This document shows positions 46,182-58,481 of a DNA stretch of 64,000 nt, piece after piece. Location: contig JANTQA010000072.1 in the NCBI GenBank assembly GCA_027625915.1, forward strand, positions 682,001 through 746,000, given 5' to 3'. Within the stretch, counting starts at the first letter, position 1. Each line of letters begins with the position of its first letter. The notes below the pieces were generated by a model. That model saw only the letters and a program-made list of their open reading frames with translations. It ran no database searches and was not told the origin of the DNA. Origin of the DNA: Anaeramoeba flamelloides. Taxonomy: Eukaryota > Metamonada > Anaeramoebidae. Made by a program: the position numbers and the translations under genes.

Positions 46182-48264
46182 TGTAGGATTTTATGTGTGG
46201 TTGGATTTGTATAAAAAAAAAGGAAATAAAATTTAAATAAAAAAAAGAAAAAAGTTAAAGTAAAATAGAAAGGATCATTTTAGATGATAAAAAAAAAAAA
46301 AGTTTGGTTAAGTATGAGAAGGCTTAATTATGACATTTTAAAAAAAAAAAAATGATTTTTTTCAAATTGTTTTTTTTTCAAATGTCTAAAAATGGAATCA
46401 CAGCGAGTGAAAAGGGATTGGTGAAGTTTTGTTTGGAATTAAATTTTTTTATTTTTGAGAAACAAAATAATGTGGGTTTTTTGTGTTGACTCAAATATTT
46501 TTAATTTTAAAGTGAGAAATTGTAAATAAAATTATAACCAGATTTAATCGTTTTAAATAACAAAAAAAAAATTTGTGAAAAAATTATAGAATAATTTTTA
46601 TTAGGTAGAATTTCTCTTCAAATCTTGTTTAGAATCGCTAACAAGTTTTAAAATTTTTTCAAGTTGCTATTTTTGTTTTTTTTTAATATTTTTTTTTTTT
46701 TTTTTTTGAAGAGACAAAAACAAAAAGAAAAAGATCTTCTCAAAAAAAAAAACACAAAGTTAATTTAATTCCGAAACAAAATAATATTGTACTTCTATTG
46801 TATTGTTTCTTTTCGAAGCAACAATTTTTTTATTTCTTGGTTATTTTTTTTTACTCGTCGATCCAAAGACACCTAAATTCCTCACATAAATTTAATCACT
46901 TACCAAAGATAATTAGAGCTTATTCAAGAAAAGTAATATTTTAAGGTGCCTGAACCAAATATTTTTTCAGACTTTATTAAAAATTCATTTAATCATAAAT
47001 TTATATTTTATCTCAAAGTTCAATAAGTCTTCAGAATTAAATTTCCGAAAAAATTCCTAACTTATTCATATTTTAAAGATATTTGGGTTTTTTTCATCAA
47101 ATAATTTTAAACAAATTCATTGAGGAAAATAGTCCAGAACCTAAAATAAAAATTTTTCTTTAATTAAGGAACGAGCCTTTATATTTTTTTATTTTGACCA
47201 ATTTCTAAATAAAGATTCCTGATCTAGAAAGATGTTTAAAGTGAAAATAAACAAGGACTTTCAAATCCAAGTAATTGGCAAAAAAATTTACTAGCCCTCT
47301 TTTTAAATTTTGGTAAAAAAATTAAATAGAGACTAGTACCTTAAATGGATAATAAATCAAAATTTAAATTTAATAGAAATGAATTAACCTCCAAATTTAG
47401 TTTAATTTTAACCTCATTCAACTTTCTAAATATCTGTAAAATGAGTGTCATCATATTTAATTAAGAAAAAAAGATACCACAGCCATAACTGATAAATTTA
47501 TCTATAAGATCTCAATTATACCCAAACGACCAAGAAATCAATTTCGAAATAATCCAGTTAATTCTAGATTTATAAAAAATGATGCAAAGTTAAAAGTATC
47601 ACCCCCATCTCTGTCTTAAGAATTAAACAAAGGATTTTCTTTTTTGATAATATCTGTAATTTATTTAGTTGTACTCGAAATCCAATTTAAAAGGAAACTT
47701 TTAAATAATATAATAAATTTCATATTTCACTTAATCAACCATATTTTTTCTTACCTTTGTGGAATTTTTATTTATTATCAATAATCTCTATAGTTTGTAT
47801 TTACCCCCCTTAACCCCCCCCATGATCGAACAAATAATCTAACAATACAGTTTTAAACATCAATTTTATCTTCTCAAAAAAGCAGACCATCTCCCCACAA
47901 TCTCATCATTTACAGTAATTTATATTATTTTATTATCTTGAAACTTTTTGTTTTCTCTCTTTAACCTATAAAAAAAAAAACACAAAAATAGTCTAAAATT
48001 AAAAAAAAAAATGAAAATTTTAGAATTCTTTTAATTTTCAAGCCTTATGCATTCTTCTACAAAAAAATTTTAAAATAAAGATAATTAAAAAAGAAAGAAA
48101 AGTAATAAATAAAACAAATTAAAAAATAATTTAGCTAAATAATAATATTTTTATTTTGAATACAAAATTAAATCAGAAATATTAAAAAATACTTTTAAAT
48201 TTGCCTTCTAAAAAAAAAAAAAAAAAATGAAAAAAAAGTAAAATTTTAAATCAAAAGAAATTCA
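46182..48264. other. intergenic between two minus-strand genes
   Basis: 2.1 kb upstream of bZIP and downstream of the Arf-GEF. Very AT-rich with several C runs (near 47804-47821). No gene, repeat partner or RNA recognised. Confidence 0.5.
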
Positions 48265-51200
48265 TTAAAAATCCAATTTTTTTAATTGTTCGTTTTCAAA
48301 CAAATCTTGTTTTAATTGAGGAAAAAAAGGATTTATTATTTTCCAAGTATATTCCCAAATATTATAACTATTATTATTTTGCGAATTTTCAGGTTTTTTT
48401 AAAAACCCTTCTTTTGAACAAACGATTATCATGCTTTTAATTATTTCCTTTGTAGGTTCAATTAAAGCGGATTTATTAATCGACAGCAGTTCTAAGATAT
48501 ATTGTATTGAACGAACCCAAAGTCTACTAAAATCGGACAATTTACTTAATTTCCCAATAAACGAAATAAAAACTTTGGATAGCAAAGAAATGCCTGTAAT
48601 TTGTGAGTGTATGATTTCGTCATTTTCGTTTAATTTCAAATTAATCAAATTCGTCATTAAAGGGAAAAACACCCTTTCAAAGCATTTTTTCAAATTGTTT
48701 TCGCTTAACTTTTCACCATTTTCGCTTAATAATATCAAATATAAATATTGGAAGGATTTTGTTCTTAATTCTTTTCTTGGGTCTGTAAATAAGATTTTAA
48801 AACTTTGTAAAAAAGGATCCCAATAATTAAACCAATTTTGTTTTTCGGAATTTAGATCAATTTTTACTAAATAGCTATGTAAAAAGTATAACAAATCTAG
48901 AATTTCTAAATTTTGTTGGATATTGCCATGTGCCGATTCGGTAAAGGAGTGAAGAATCGAAACTATTATTTCAGTATAATTATTTTCGTTTATTAAGCAA
49001 TAATATTTTTGAATATTCTTTTCAATATCAGAAGTTTGATTAATTTTCTTTTTCTTTTGTTTTTCATCGTTATCCCCCCCCGTCTCTCTTTCCGTTCCCA
49101 TTTCCGTTCCCATTTCCGTTCCCATTTCCGTTCCCATCCCCTTCTCCGTCTCCTTCTCCGTTTTCTTCACTCCTTTCTTGACGATATTACCGTCCATCTT
49201 TTCCTCATCAAGATCATTAATATCAACACCGATGATCTTATTGATCTGCTTGCTTTTTTTTAATTGACTTAAAGGAATTTTGATTAACATTTTAGCTAAT
49301 TTTAAGCCCAAGTTATATGTGTTTGGATATTGCTGAGATTCCGAAATCATTCTAAATAAGGTAACCAAATCATTTTTGGAAGTAAAAAAAATAGGATTTT
49401 TATAAACTAAATAACAAAGGCATTGCATATTTTTTTCAAAAGTTATAGATTTTTTTTTTTGGGAAATTGTTAATACCAAACTTAGTGTTTTAATAATTTC
49501 AATTAACAATTGGTGATTTTTATTTGATAGTTTCAAGGCAATATTTAAAATCCCAATATTGATCCTTTCAAACAACAGCAATTCATTTGTAGTTTGTGAA
49601 GAAATGGAGGCTACAAATAAATTTTGGATTATTGGCCAAAATAATTCAATTCTAAACAAATTGTCCAAAATAATATTATTGATCAACTCAAAGCAAAATA
49701 TTTTACTTTTTTCATTAATGCTTTGCTGGTCTCTTTGCTTTAATTGGTTAATTTCCTCCAAATAAAAGAATTTTTGATTATTCTTAAAATTATTGTTTGT
49801 TATATTGTAATTAATATTTGGATAAATTTTTAAACTTAATATTTTAAATATTTTAAATAAAGTTTCATTATTTAATAAATTAGTATTTTGAAAAATTTTT
49901 TCAATTTCAAAATTTTTAATGACTTGCTCGACTTTAAATTGTATTTGTTCCTTTTTTTTCTCCACATTTTTTTCTTCGTCGCCAATACCTAGGGCAGAAG
50001 AAATCATTTTAAAAATGCCATTGGAATTTTCTACAGTCTTGTTTATTTTTGTAAAATTCAAATCACTGTTCTCGAGATTTTTGCCTTTATTTTGATTACC
50101 ATTATTATAATTGTCAACGTTGTTGTCACTATCGTCATCTAAATTCGATAGCAATAAAAGGTTTTTTAATCTAATTAAACTATCCGGGAGCAAATTTAAT
50201 TCAAATAATACAATCATGCTTTTAATCAAATCTTGCCAATTTTCAATGAATAATAATTCCTTATAATTTAACACCATTTGGAAAAATATACAACTAGATA
50301 TTTGGGAAATTGATTCATTATAAAAATTAATGATAAATTCCTTTTCATTGATTTCTTCGTTTTCATTTAAGGAAGTAAAATCATTAATAATAAATAATAT
50401 TTCATTAAAAATATTTAGACAATCATACTGCGCAGTTAACACCCCTAACAAATATAAAATTTGAAAGCATTTGGTTTCAATTTCAAAATTTGAATTTATT
50501 AATAATATTTTTTTGATAATTTTAATTATTGGCTTTGAAATATATAATAATACATCTTGATCATAAATTAATTTATTTTGTGTTTCGATAAATGGATAAG
50601 TGAAAGGCAAATTAAAGATATTTCTTGAATTATTAAAGTTAATTTTATTTGATGAATTATAACTTCTATTTTTTATCAAGTCTACCCAAAATGAATAATT
50701 TAATTCATGATAATTATAAATATTATTTAAAGTATTATTATTATTATTATTACCATTATTACCATTATTACCATTATTATCACGATCATTGCCATTACCA
50801 TTATTATTGCTGTTGTTTTCATTATTATTTTCTTTATTATTTTCTTTATTCTTATTCAAATTATTATTCACATTATTATTATTCGAATTATCGCTATTAC
50901 TATTATTGCTATTATTATTATTGTTGTTGTTTTTGCTGCCACCATTATTGTTGTTGTTGTTGTTATTATTATTGCTATTGTTGTTGGTGTTATTGTTGTT
51001 ATTCAAAACCTCGTTATTGTCAATCTCATTCTTAGTTTCTTTTAATTGAATTTCTTGTTTTTCTATTGATTGGAAAATATTTTCTAAAAGTGATAGTGGA
51101 ATATCTTGACCGTTATTAATACCTCTAAGATTATTAATAAATTGCATTTTTGTCATTTTATTTTGCACTAGTGGATTATACATGTCCGTGTTCAACATAA

Positions 51201-53226
51201 GCATTGAGAAGGATAAAATATATACAACCGATTCATCTCCAACATATCCATGAATTGTAGAATCTCTATAAATCTTCTTAGAAAAGGCTTCCAGAATCCG
51301 ATCAATTTGCTGAGCCTCCTTTGGCAACCTAAACGCAGATAAGTACATTCGAAAGCATGTGTCAAAAGATAGATTGTTAAAATTAAAAGTTTCAACATAT
51401 GCTTGTAATAAAGAAAGATTTTTCTGATTGCCGAGAATTTCTCCAATTTTTTTTTTAGAGAGTTCAGGCAAGCATCGAAAAAATAATACAAGCTGTTTCT
51501 CTTGCTCATCTTTATTTTCTGATTTTACAATTAAATTGTTTTCTATTAAAAAATTTATCCCCTTTTTTGAATCCTTTGCAAACAATTTAATTGCCTTGGC
51601 AAGTAAAGGCTTTTTCTGTCTTTGAATTCTAAAAAAGAAAGGTTCTGGAAAAATGATATCTAAATTAATTTTTTGATCCCCTTCGTTTACATTTTTCTGA
51701 TTCTTTTCCTTTTCCTTTTCATTTTTTTTTTCTTTTTCATTTTCATTTTCTTTTTCATTTTCTTTTTCTTCTTCATTTTCATTTTCGTTTCCCCCTTCCA
51801 AGATACTGTTTTGTTTCCTTTTGTTTTCAATATATTTATTTTCAAAATAAATTAATAAAGCATTTATACTATCAAGCGACAAATTTTGTAATTTATTCAA
51901 ATGGTTTTGCTCCTCTTTGGTAATTCCTAAATTGTTTAAAAATTTAAAATAAATTAAAGTTAAGTTTTGGCAATGAATATCAGAATCATAATTAACAAAA
52001 AAGTTTGTTAAAATTGATGTTTTTGAAAATAATTCAATAATGTTTTGAAAAATTATTTCTCTGATTTGGAAATCATATTTATTTTTATTTGAAATGATTT
52101 GTAAAATCGTTAAAAATAGATATTCTAATTGTAACTTTAATTTCTTCCAAAAGTTTTTAAATAATAAAATAATGATTCGAACACAGATTAAGATGAGACG
52201 ATCGTTGTTTCGTTGAATAATCGATCCTAATGTATAACATAAATTGTCTTGGATCGTCAGGAAAAAATTTTTAAATTTGCTTTTCAATTGCTTATTTGCA
52301 GACTCATATTTTTCTATTATCGTTAAAAGAATCGTCAGTAATAAGATGACGATACGATAATTATTATTGTTGTTTTCATTTAAAATCGTGTCACAAGTTA
52401 AAATAATTAATTCTCTTCGGATTCTGTTTATTTCTTTCTCTTCATCCCAGATTTCATCAAACAAGATATATTGGATTAACTCTTCAATGATCTGCTTTGA
52501 ACGGTACCTTAAAATGGGCGAATTGCTATCCTGTGTAATGATCCGAAAAAAGCATCGAAACGCATCATAAATTGTTTCAGTTTGAATGTGACAGTTTTGG
52601 AATTTTGCTTTGCAAAAAATGGACTCACGGAGCGCAGTAATTAATTCAAAGATAACCAATTCGTCTTCTTCAATGCTCGTAGATATAAATTCAATCTGGG
52701 TAAGTGAAGAAATGATTTGGTCTAAATACGGAAAGGATTCAATATTGTTGTTGACTATTTCTTTTTTTTCTTTATCTTTTTCTTTTTGTTTTTGTTTTTC
52801 TTTTTCTTTTTCTTTTTCGTTTTCGTTTTCTTTTTCTTTTTCTTTTTCTTTTTCTTTTTCTTTTTTTATGTGATTTTTTTTTTTTTCTAATTTTTTATTC
52901 TCATTTTCTTTGGTGCAATGACTTGAAATACATAATTTCAAGCAACCTTTTGATAACAAATTTGTTATCGAGGATAGAGATCGAAAAGTCAAAGAACTAT
53001 CCGTTTCACCAGATTTTATTAGTTCCAAAAATGGTTTAAATAATTGGTTAAAGCTTAAACCGGTTTGTTTGCTTTGATTGTCATTAATCAGGTTTATTAA
53101 TTCTTGAAAAGATTTAATGGTTGGCGACAAGTATTCTATCTTTCCTTTTTCAAGTTCTTGTGTTCGTTGAAGAAACGTCAACAACGAATAGGCTTGGGTT
53201 GAAACAATATTAAAAAGGATATCCAT
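48265..53226 (-). CDS. large Sec7-domain Arf-GEF (BIG/GBF type)
   Basis: Loads GTP on Arf GTPases at Golgi/endosome membranes to start vesicle coat assembly. 1653 aa from MDILFN at 53226; an upstream in-frame Met at 53295 would add 23 residues (MVCFPNNSKLTNHF) that look like leader read-through, so I prefer the inner start. N-terminal ~1-330 is the helical DCB/HUS-type region, broken by a KEKE run (~119-158). The Sec7 domain is ~540-722: KKGINFLIENNL, then FRLPKEAQQIDRILEAF with the glutamic finger at Glu637, then MLNTDMYNPLV and KMTKMQFINNLRGINNGQDI. The usual Gly before the Glu is Lys. An Asn-rich linker (~735-830) follows, then helical HDS-type repeats to the end, with an MGTE x4 coding repeat near 49090-49140. 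Sec7 signatures mix BIG and GBF traits, so the subfamily is open. One exon. Confidence 0.95.
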   Translation of the reverse strand: MDILFNIVSTQAYSLLTFLQRTQELEKGKIEYLSPTIKSFQELINLINDNQSKQTGLSFNQLFKPFLELIKSGETDSSLTFRSLSSITNLLSKGCLKLCISSHCTKENENKKLEKKKNHIKKEKEKEKEKEKENENEKEKEKEKQKQKEKDKEKKEIVNNNIESFPYLDQIISSLTQIEFISTSIEEDELVIFELITALRESIFCKAKFQNCHIQTETIYDAFRCFFRIITQDSNSPILRYRSKQIIEELIQYILFDEIWDEEKEINRIRRELIILTCDTILNENNNNNYRIVILLLTILLTIIEKYESANKQLKSKFKNFFLTIQDNLCYTLGSIIQRNNDRLILICVRIIILLFKNFWKKLKLQLEYLFLTILQIISNKNKYDFQIREIIFQNIIELFSKTSILTNFFVNYDSDIHCQNLTLIYFKFLNNLGITKEEQNHLNKLQNLSLDSINALLIYFENKYIENKRKQNSILEGGNENENEEEKENEKENENEKEKKNEKEKEKNQKNVNEGDQKINLDIIFPEPFFFRIQRQKKPLLAKAIKLFAKDSKKGINFLIENNLIVKSENKDEQEKQLVLFFRCLPELSKKKIGEILGNQKNLSLLQAYVETFNFNNLSFDTCFRMYLSAFRLPKEAQQIDRILEAFSKKIYRDSTIHGYVGDESVVYILSFSMLMLNTDMYNPLVQNKMTKMQFINNLRGINNGQDIPLSLLENIFQSIEKQEIQLKETKNEIDNNEVLNNNNNTNNNSNNNNNNNNNNGGSKNNNNNNNSNNSNSDNSNNNNVNNNLNKNKENNKENNNENNSNNNGNGNDRDNNGNNGNNGNNNNNNTLNNIYNYHELNYSFWVDLIKNRSYNSSNKINFNNSRNIFNLPFTYPFIETQNKLIYDQDVLLYISKPIIKIIKKILLINSNFEIETKCFQILYLLGVLTAQYDCLNIFNEILFIINDFTSLNENEEINEKEFIINFYNESISQISSCIFFQMVLNYKELLFIENWQDLIKSMIVLFELNLLPDSLIRLKNLLLLSNLDDDSDNNVDNYNNGNQNKGKNLENSDLNFTKINKTVENSNGIFKMISSALGIGDEEKNVEKKKEQIQFKVEQVIKNFEIEKIFQNTNLLNNETLFKIFKILSLKIYPNINYNITNNNFKNNQKFFYLEEINQLKQRDQQSINEKSKIFCFELINNIILDNLFRIELFWPIIQNLFVASISSQTTNELLLFERINIGILNIALKLSNKNHQLLIEIIKTLSLVLTISQKKKSITFEKNMQCLCYLVYKNPIFFTSKNDLVTLFRMISESQQYPNTYNLGLKLAKMLIKIPLSQLKKSKQINKIIGVDINDLDEEKMDGNIVKKGVKKTEKETEKGMGTEMGTEMGTEMGTERETGGDNDEKQKKKKINQTSDIEKNIQKYYCLINENNYTEIIVSILHSFTESAHGNIQQNLEILDLLYFLHSYLVKIDLNSEKQNWFNYWDPFLQSFKILFTDPRKELRTKSFQYLYLILLSENGEKLSENNLKKCFERVFFPLMTNLINLKLNENDEIIHSQITGISLLSKVFISFIGKLSKLSDFSRLWVRSIQYILELLSINKSALIEPTKEIIKSMIIVCSKEGFLKKPENSQNNNSYNIWEYTWKIINPFFPQLKQDLFENEQLKKLDF
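49090..49140 (-). repeat. 12-bp coding minisatellite, MGTE units
   Basis: Four tandem copies of CCCATTTCCGTT (complement strand), encoding Met-Gly-Thr-Glu in the Arf-GEF's low-complexity linker. Confidence 0.85.
50740..51010 (-). repeat. Asn-rich trinucleotide tract in the Arf-GEF gene
   Basis: ATT/GTT-type triplets (AAT/AAC on the coding strand) encode a broken poly-Asn linker of about 90 residues right after the Sec7 domain. Confidence 0.85.
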
Positions 53227-56200
53227 CTTATGAAATATGAACACTTTTAAAAAAAAATGATTTGTTAACTTTGAATTATTTGGGAAACAAACCAAACAGT
53301 TCCTAAAAACTATTTTGCCTCACAACTTTATTTTGATTTGCAATTTTGAAATACAAAACATTTTCGAATAAAAATTTATTGACAACCAAAAACTTTAAGG
53401 TGTCAACGAATTTGAAATTGTGTTAAAGACAGGGTTAATGTTTTGAAGAGTTTATGATTGATTTTCACAACACTCTAAAATAATCTTGTTTCAAATAATA
53501 TAAATGTTGAATTATTATTGATAATTGAATAATAAATGGAAGAAATTTTGATTTGATTTTTTTTATAAATCGTGTTTTCCAAAAAGTAGGTTGTAATTCC
53601 TTGCTGTTTCGGTTTCTATTATTAAAAGAAAAATGAAAATGTAGAGAAAATTTATCCCCGAGAAAATTTAAATACCATCAAGGAAAAACACCTTGAGGCT
53701 TAGTTACTAACTGTGCATTTGCCCCCTACTTAAGGAGTGGCTTTAAAATGAAAAAAACTATTGTGAAATTGTACTTCTTTTGATTGACGAAATTCACAGA
53801 ACAAATTGAAGTTTAAAAGAATTCTCAATTTCATTGTGAAAATCATTCGTTAAAAAAATATATTATTCGCCTTTCTTGTTGTAAATATACAAAGGGTGAA
53901 ATTTCTTCAATTTAAAACAAATTGTTTTCTTAAAGCACAATCAATTTAATTTGATTTAATCTAATTTGTGGTTATTTTTTAACTGTCTTAAATATTGACA
54001 AATTAAGGGTTTTGTAAGATTCTTGAGCAATAAAATACTTCATTTCAGGAATTAAAAAAAAAATTAAAAAAAAATCGAGATCTAAAAAAAAAAGTCAAAA
54101 CTTCATTATAATAATATTTGTTTTCAAAAATACATCCATAACAATTCAAAGGGGAAATTTAGTGACATTCATTGGTTTTTTTTTCTAACAATACTTGGTT
54201 TTTTAAATCTTGATTTTGGAGATAAATCAAACATCACAGATTGGTTTGTATTTGATTGGTTTTATGTGTACTCAAAAAAAAATTGCAATTTTTTTTACCA
54301 ATTTTTAAAATTATTGAATACTGTAATTACTCAGCATTTAACCAAAATAGACTTGAAATCGGCCAATTATCATTATGATTAGACTGCCTAAAAATCACAA
54401 TTTTTATTTAAAATTTTATGGTAGACTTTGAACGGCTGTAATTACCACAGAAGTAAGATTATTCAACAAATATATTATTGATTTACCTGAAACCCATAAT
54501 TTATTTAGTATTTTTTATACTAGATATTATATAGGCAAGTTTATAACCGAACAAATAACTTTTCTTAAAAAAATAAAATTAAAAAAATTCCATTTTAAAC
54601 AAAAAACAAGAAAAAGAGATAGAAAATTCTGAAATTATAAAGATTATTAAAAAAAAAAAAAAAAAAAACTTCAGATTAAAAGTTTGTTTTTTGGTAGCCT
54701 AAAATTTAAATGGGTTGGTGGCTGTTATCTTTTATGTCGAAAATTTATGAATTGATAAGAATTTGTTGGATTAAAGAGGCCAAAATATTTTACTAATGAT
54801 GTATCAAATGAAATATATTAATTTATTAAGTTTTAAATAAGAACTTTAAAGATAATGGACCGATTGAAAAATTACTTTTTTTATGAATAAACATTTGTTT
54901 TCGAAAGTTCCTTATTGTTGGCTAACTTTTTTTTTTTTTTTTTTGTTTGATCCTTTTATTTTTATTTTAATTTTTTAGATTGTTGCAAGTTCCACAAATC
55001 TTGTTTTACTAAAATATCAATACAATATTTCAACTTGACAGTATGAACGCGGGCTAAGGAATGAATGGACTTATTATACTTTAAGATTGATTCAATTCAC
55101 TTCAGTTGGTTTAAATCAACTTTTAGAATTCTATTCACCATATTTATTACATTTTTTATGATATAACCATATCCAAGTATTAATTCTTTGAACTATTTAC
55201 ACTTCTTTTACCAATTCAAAACACTAAAAAAGATAAATAAAAAATGACCAACACTAGTGAATTACTAAAAGGGAATGAGGAAATTTAGAAATCTCAAAAA
55301 TTAGAATCATAATTAATTTTTATTTTTAACGTTTGACCTATAGATTTGTACCCCAATATATTGATACCTTTTACCATTGGTATAATTTTACTAATTATTA
55401 GTTTAGTTAAAGTCCGATTTTGACAAGTTTATGGGAATTATTATATCCCAAGACATTCTAGAAACTTATAAAAACTGTTAATAAGGTTATTTTTTATAAC
55501 TAGAATTTTACTCTTCTTTAAATTTCTTAATCAAATTGAGATTTAGAGAACAATTTTGAATAAAAAAAAATAATTAGGGTCAAAAAATGAATACCACTCC
55601 TTTATTTTAAACATTTCTTACAGATTTCTTTGTAATTAAAACTCAATAGTAAACTTTTCAACAATTTAACTTTGTTTATGTCATATTGTTCCCTAAAAAT
55701 TTTCCAATATCTGATTCTTTTATTAATTCTCTTTAAACAAGAAATAAAAACCGAGTAAAATACCACACATTGAGAACTGTTTATTATTATATTAAATAAA
55801 AGTAATAAATTCTTATATACTATTTGAAACACTAAAATTCCAAATATCATTTTTTTTTTTTTGAATGTGTTGTATCCAGATTTATTTATTTAGAACATTC
55901 CGATATCCATTTAATCTATTTGTAGAAGTTCGAAAATTTTGAAATGTAGTACTTGTTTTAAATTTCGATATTTTCTTATTTCTAAGTTAAAATTTCCATT
56001 TTTAATAATTTTATAGTATTTTTATAGTGTTTTGTACACTTCCTAAATAAAATCGTTTTTTTTTTTTGTTTATTCATAAAGTTATAAAGATTTTTGGAAT
56101 AAATAGAAAACATAAGAATTCCTAATTAAAAAAATTTTTTATATGTCAAACAAACAGAAAATTCACAATTTTTTTTTTTCCAAAGTTAAAATAAAATGCA

Positions 56201-56642
56201 TAGATTATTTGTTACTTATGACGTTTTGAAATTATTCAGGATGTTATTAAACGTCTATATTTTTTAATCATTAGGATTGTTGATTTCCAAAATATTTTTA
56301 AAAATAATTTATATTCATTTCTCCTATTTGAAATAGATGAAATTTTCTACTTGTAAAAGAAATAAATTAATCAAAATAATCAGAAGAATACAAATCAATA
56401 ATTTCAATTCAAAAAAATTATAAAATTAGATATATATTCATTTTTTAATCGTAAAAATAAATTTCAAAAACCTTAAAAAAAAAAAAACAAAGAAAAAAAA
56501 TAAAAAAAATAAATTATAACAATTTTTTTTATATTAATTGAATATTCTAATTTTGTATTAAAACTTGAGATTAAACCAAAAGGATAACTTCTAATATTTA
56601 TTTTGACCAATTGATATGTATAATTTCGTTTTAAACTATAAA

Positions 56643-56997
56643 TTATATTAATTTTTTTTTTCTTTTTTTATGATGGCCATATATTTCAATATCATGATGT
56701 CTCCACTCTTTGAATTTACATTTAATACAAAGAATTAATAAATGTTGTTTTTTAAATAATTTTTGTTGGTATATCATCATTAATTGTTTTTCTGAACCTA
56801 TAAGAATTTTTATCAAACAAAAAGAAGCTTTCATCTTTTCATCCTTATTAGTGGATGAAAATATTGAAGATGATGTTGAATTAGATGAAAACAAGGATGA
56901 AAAAAAAAATAAATTCGTAGAAAATTTAGAAGATGATGAAGAAGATAATTATGGTGGTAAAGAATATGATGAATCATTCAAATTTACAATATTATAA
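56643..56997. other. coding-like block, strand uncertain
   Basis: Two readings compete. On +, 56805-56997 after an acceptor (CTATAAG) gives an acidic C-terminus: SSLLVDENIEDDVELDENKD, then NLEDDEEDNYGGKEYDESF, stop. On -, 56643-56894 gives a basic C-terminus with CIKCKFKEWRHHDIEIYGHH, a Cys/His pattern that could bind zinc. Acidic runs are common in this genome, which favours +. The function is unknown either way. Confidence 0.35.
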
Positions 56998-57482
56998 GAA
57001 AAAAAAAAGTAAACTTGGATTTTTGTTCTTATTTTTTCTTATCCGGATTTTAATTCAAAACTCTCTCATTACTTAACACTTTGCCCAAATAAAATAAGTT
57101 TGGTTATGATAAATAAATTTCAAAAACTATAATTTTTTTTTGAAATTCCTAAAAGTCGATAACTAAAATAAAATATTTTCATTTGTTTTATACTTGTTTA
57201 GATTTGAAAATCATTTATTGTTCAACTTAATATTAGTTACTTCTTTCTTTATCCATGTGTATTAAAATCAAAATGTTGGATATGTTGGCTCAGTATACCT
57301 TTTATTTCATTAAATTAATTATAAAAAATCTTTCTTTTCTTTTTTTATATTCTATTTTATAGAAAGAAATTTATTATTCTCTTTATCTTTGTAATTTTTG
57401 TCAATGTCTGTATTTTTTTTTTTTTAATTTTTGTACATGGGTTTATAACAATATAGTTTTTAAAAATTTTTTATATTTTTAG

Positions 57483-57578
57483 TTATGTACTGAAATTTTG
57501 GAATTCTTATTGATTGATACAAAAAAATCTCATTTAATATTTCAAATTGAAGAATATTTTGAATATAATTCAATTTAA
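57483..57578 (+). CDS. candidate terminal exon
   Basis: After a TTTTTAG acceptor, 31 codons with balanced composition, LCTEILEFLLIDTKKSHLIF then QIEEYFEYNSI, end at TAA. The composition differs from the surrounding poly-F/K noise. There is no recognised family and no matching upstream exon. Confidence 0.3.
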   Translation, partial: LCTEILEFLLIDTKKSHLIFQIEEYFEYNSI

Positions 57579-58135
57579 TTACTCCAAATTCTAAAAGATC
57601 ATTTTTCTTGTTAAACAAAACAATTTAATAAAAGATTATATTTCTCATAAAAATATTAGTTTAGACTTTTTTATATCAACAAAATGATTAATATTCTTTC
57701 CATTTCGATCAACACCCCCATTTTCATAGATTATTTAATTTCTAAAATTAAAAAAATATGATATTTTTGTATTCCAATTAAAAAAGTTCCCTTAATGTTA
57801 TTTTCAATACCCATAAACATATAAATTTTTTTTTTTTTGTTAATTTTTAATACATTTTGGATCTTAGGAGGACAAAGTGTCGAAAATGCTGATAAATTTG
57901 AAACATTTTTTTATAACTTTACTTCTAATATATCAGTCTAATACTTTTCAATTCAGATTTCGGAAAAAAAACAAATAAATACTCAAAAATTACCTTTTTG
58001 AATGATGATCAATACCCATACCAAAGCAAAGATTGATTAAATAAGAACCAAAAATAACAATTCTTCACACCTGACATAAGATAATCTGATTTCAAATTTC
58101 ACTGACTGTAAATCTTTTGACACTTCATCTTTTAG

Positions 58136-58314
58136 GGAATTTTTTAACAAATATTAACGAGATAAAACAAAATAAAATAGATTTAGCAGAAATTTTTGTT
58201 TTACTCTTTCATAATTTCAGTAAATTTGAATATAAAAAGAATACATATAATCCTACAAATTCGAATCTAAGTTTACTAGTTGTAATAAACGAAATAAAAA
58301 GTATCTCAATTTAA
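58136..58314 (+). CDS. candidate terminal exon
   Basis: After a CTTTTAG acceptor: GNFLTNINEIKQNKIDLAEI, then FVLLFHNFSKFEYKKN, then NLSLLVVINEIKSISI and stop. It looks like a helical C-terminus. It ends 168 nt before the PSMB4 start codon, so it would be the tail of a separate + strand gene. It may belong with 57483-57578 only if one of the stop codons is avoided by splicing, which I cannot show. Confidence 0.35.
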
Positions 58315-58481
58315 AAAAAATAAAATCTAATTGTCTCATCAATTAAACAGTAATTTCTATGTTTGGGAAAGAACAAGAGCAAAAAGTGTTATTCAAGTTG
58401 CACCTTTATCTAAATCTTTCCATTTTTTCAAATCACTTTTTATTTTTATTGTTTTTTAGTTATAAAATATTTCAATCAAGT

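Larger units (their letters stand above)
53227..58481. other. divergent intergenic region with unplaced coding-like blocks
   Basis: 5.3 kb between the Arf-GEF (-) and PSMB4 (+). 53.3-56.6 kb holds only AT-rich DNA; a minus-strand frame at 55602-55850 ends in KRIRYWKIFREQYDINKV, odd enough to note but unassigned. 56.6-58.3 kb holds three short coding-like blocks listed separately. Confidence 0.5.

Noticed and set aside
50649-51049. Plus-strand Tyr/His- and Leu-rich frames
   Set aside because: They are the complement of the Asn-coding triplet tract of the Arf-GEF.
53224-53295. Upstream Met of the Arf-GEF frame (adds MVCFPNNSKLTNHF...)
   Set aside because: The inner Met starts the family-like helical region directly; the extension looks like translated leader.
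55602-55850. 82-codon minus-strand frame ending in KEICKKCLK
   Set aside because: Some coding flavour, but there is no start context, domain or second exon; not strong enough to call.
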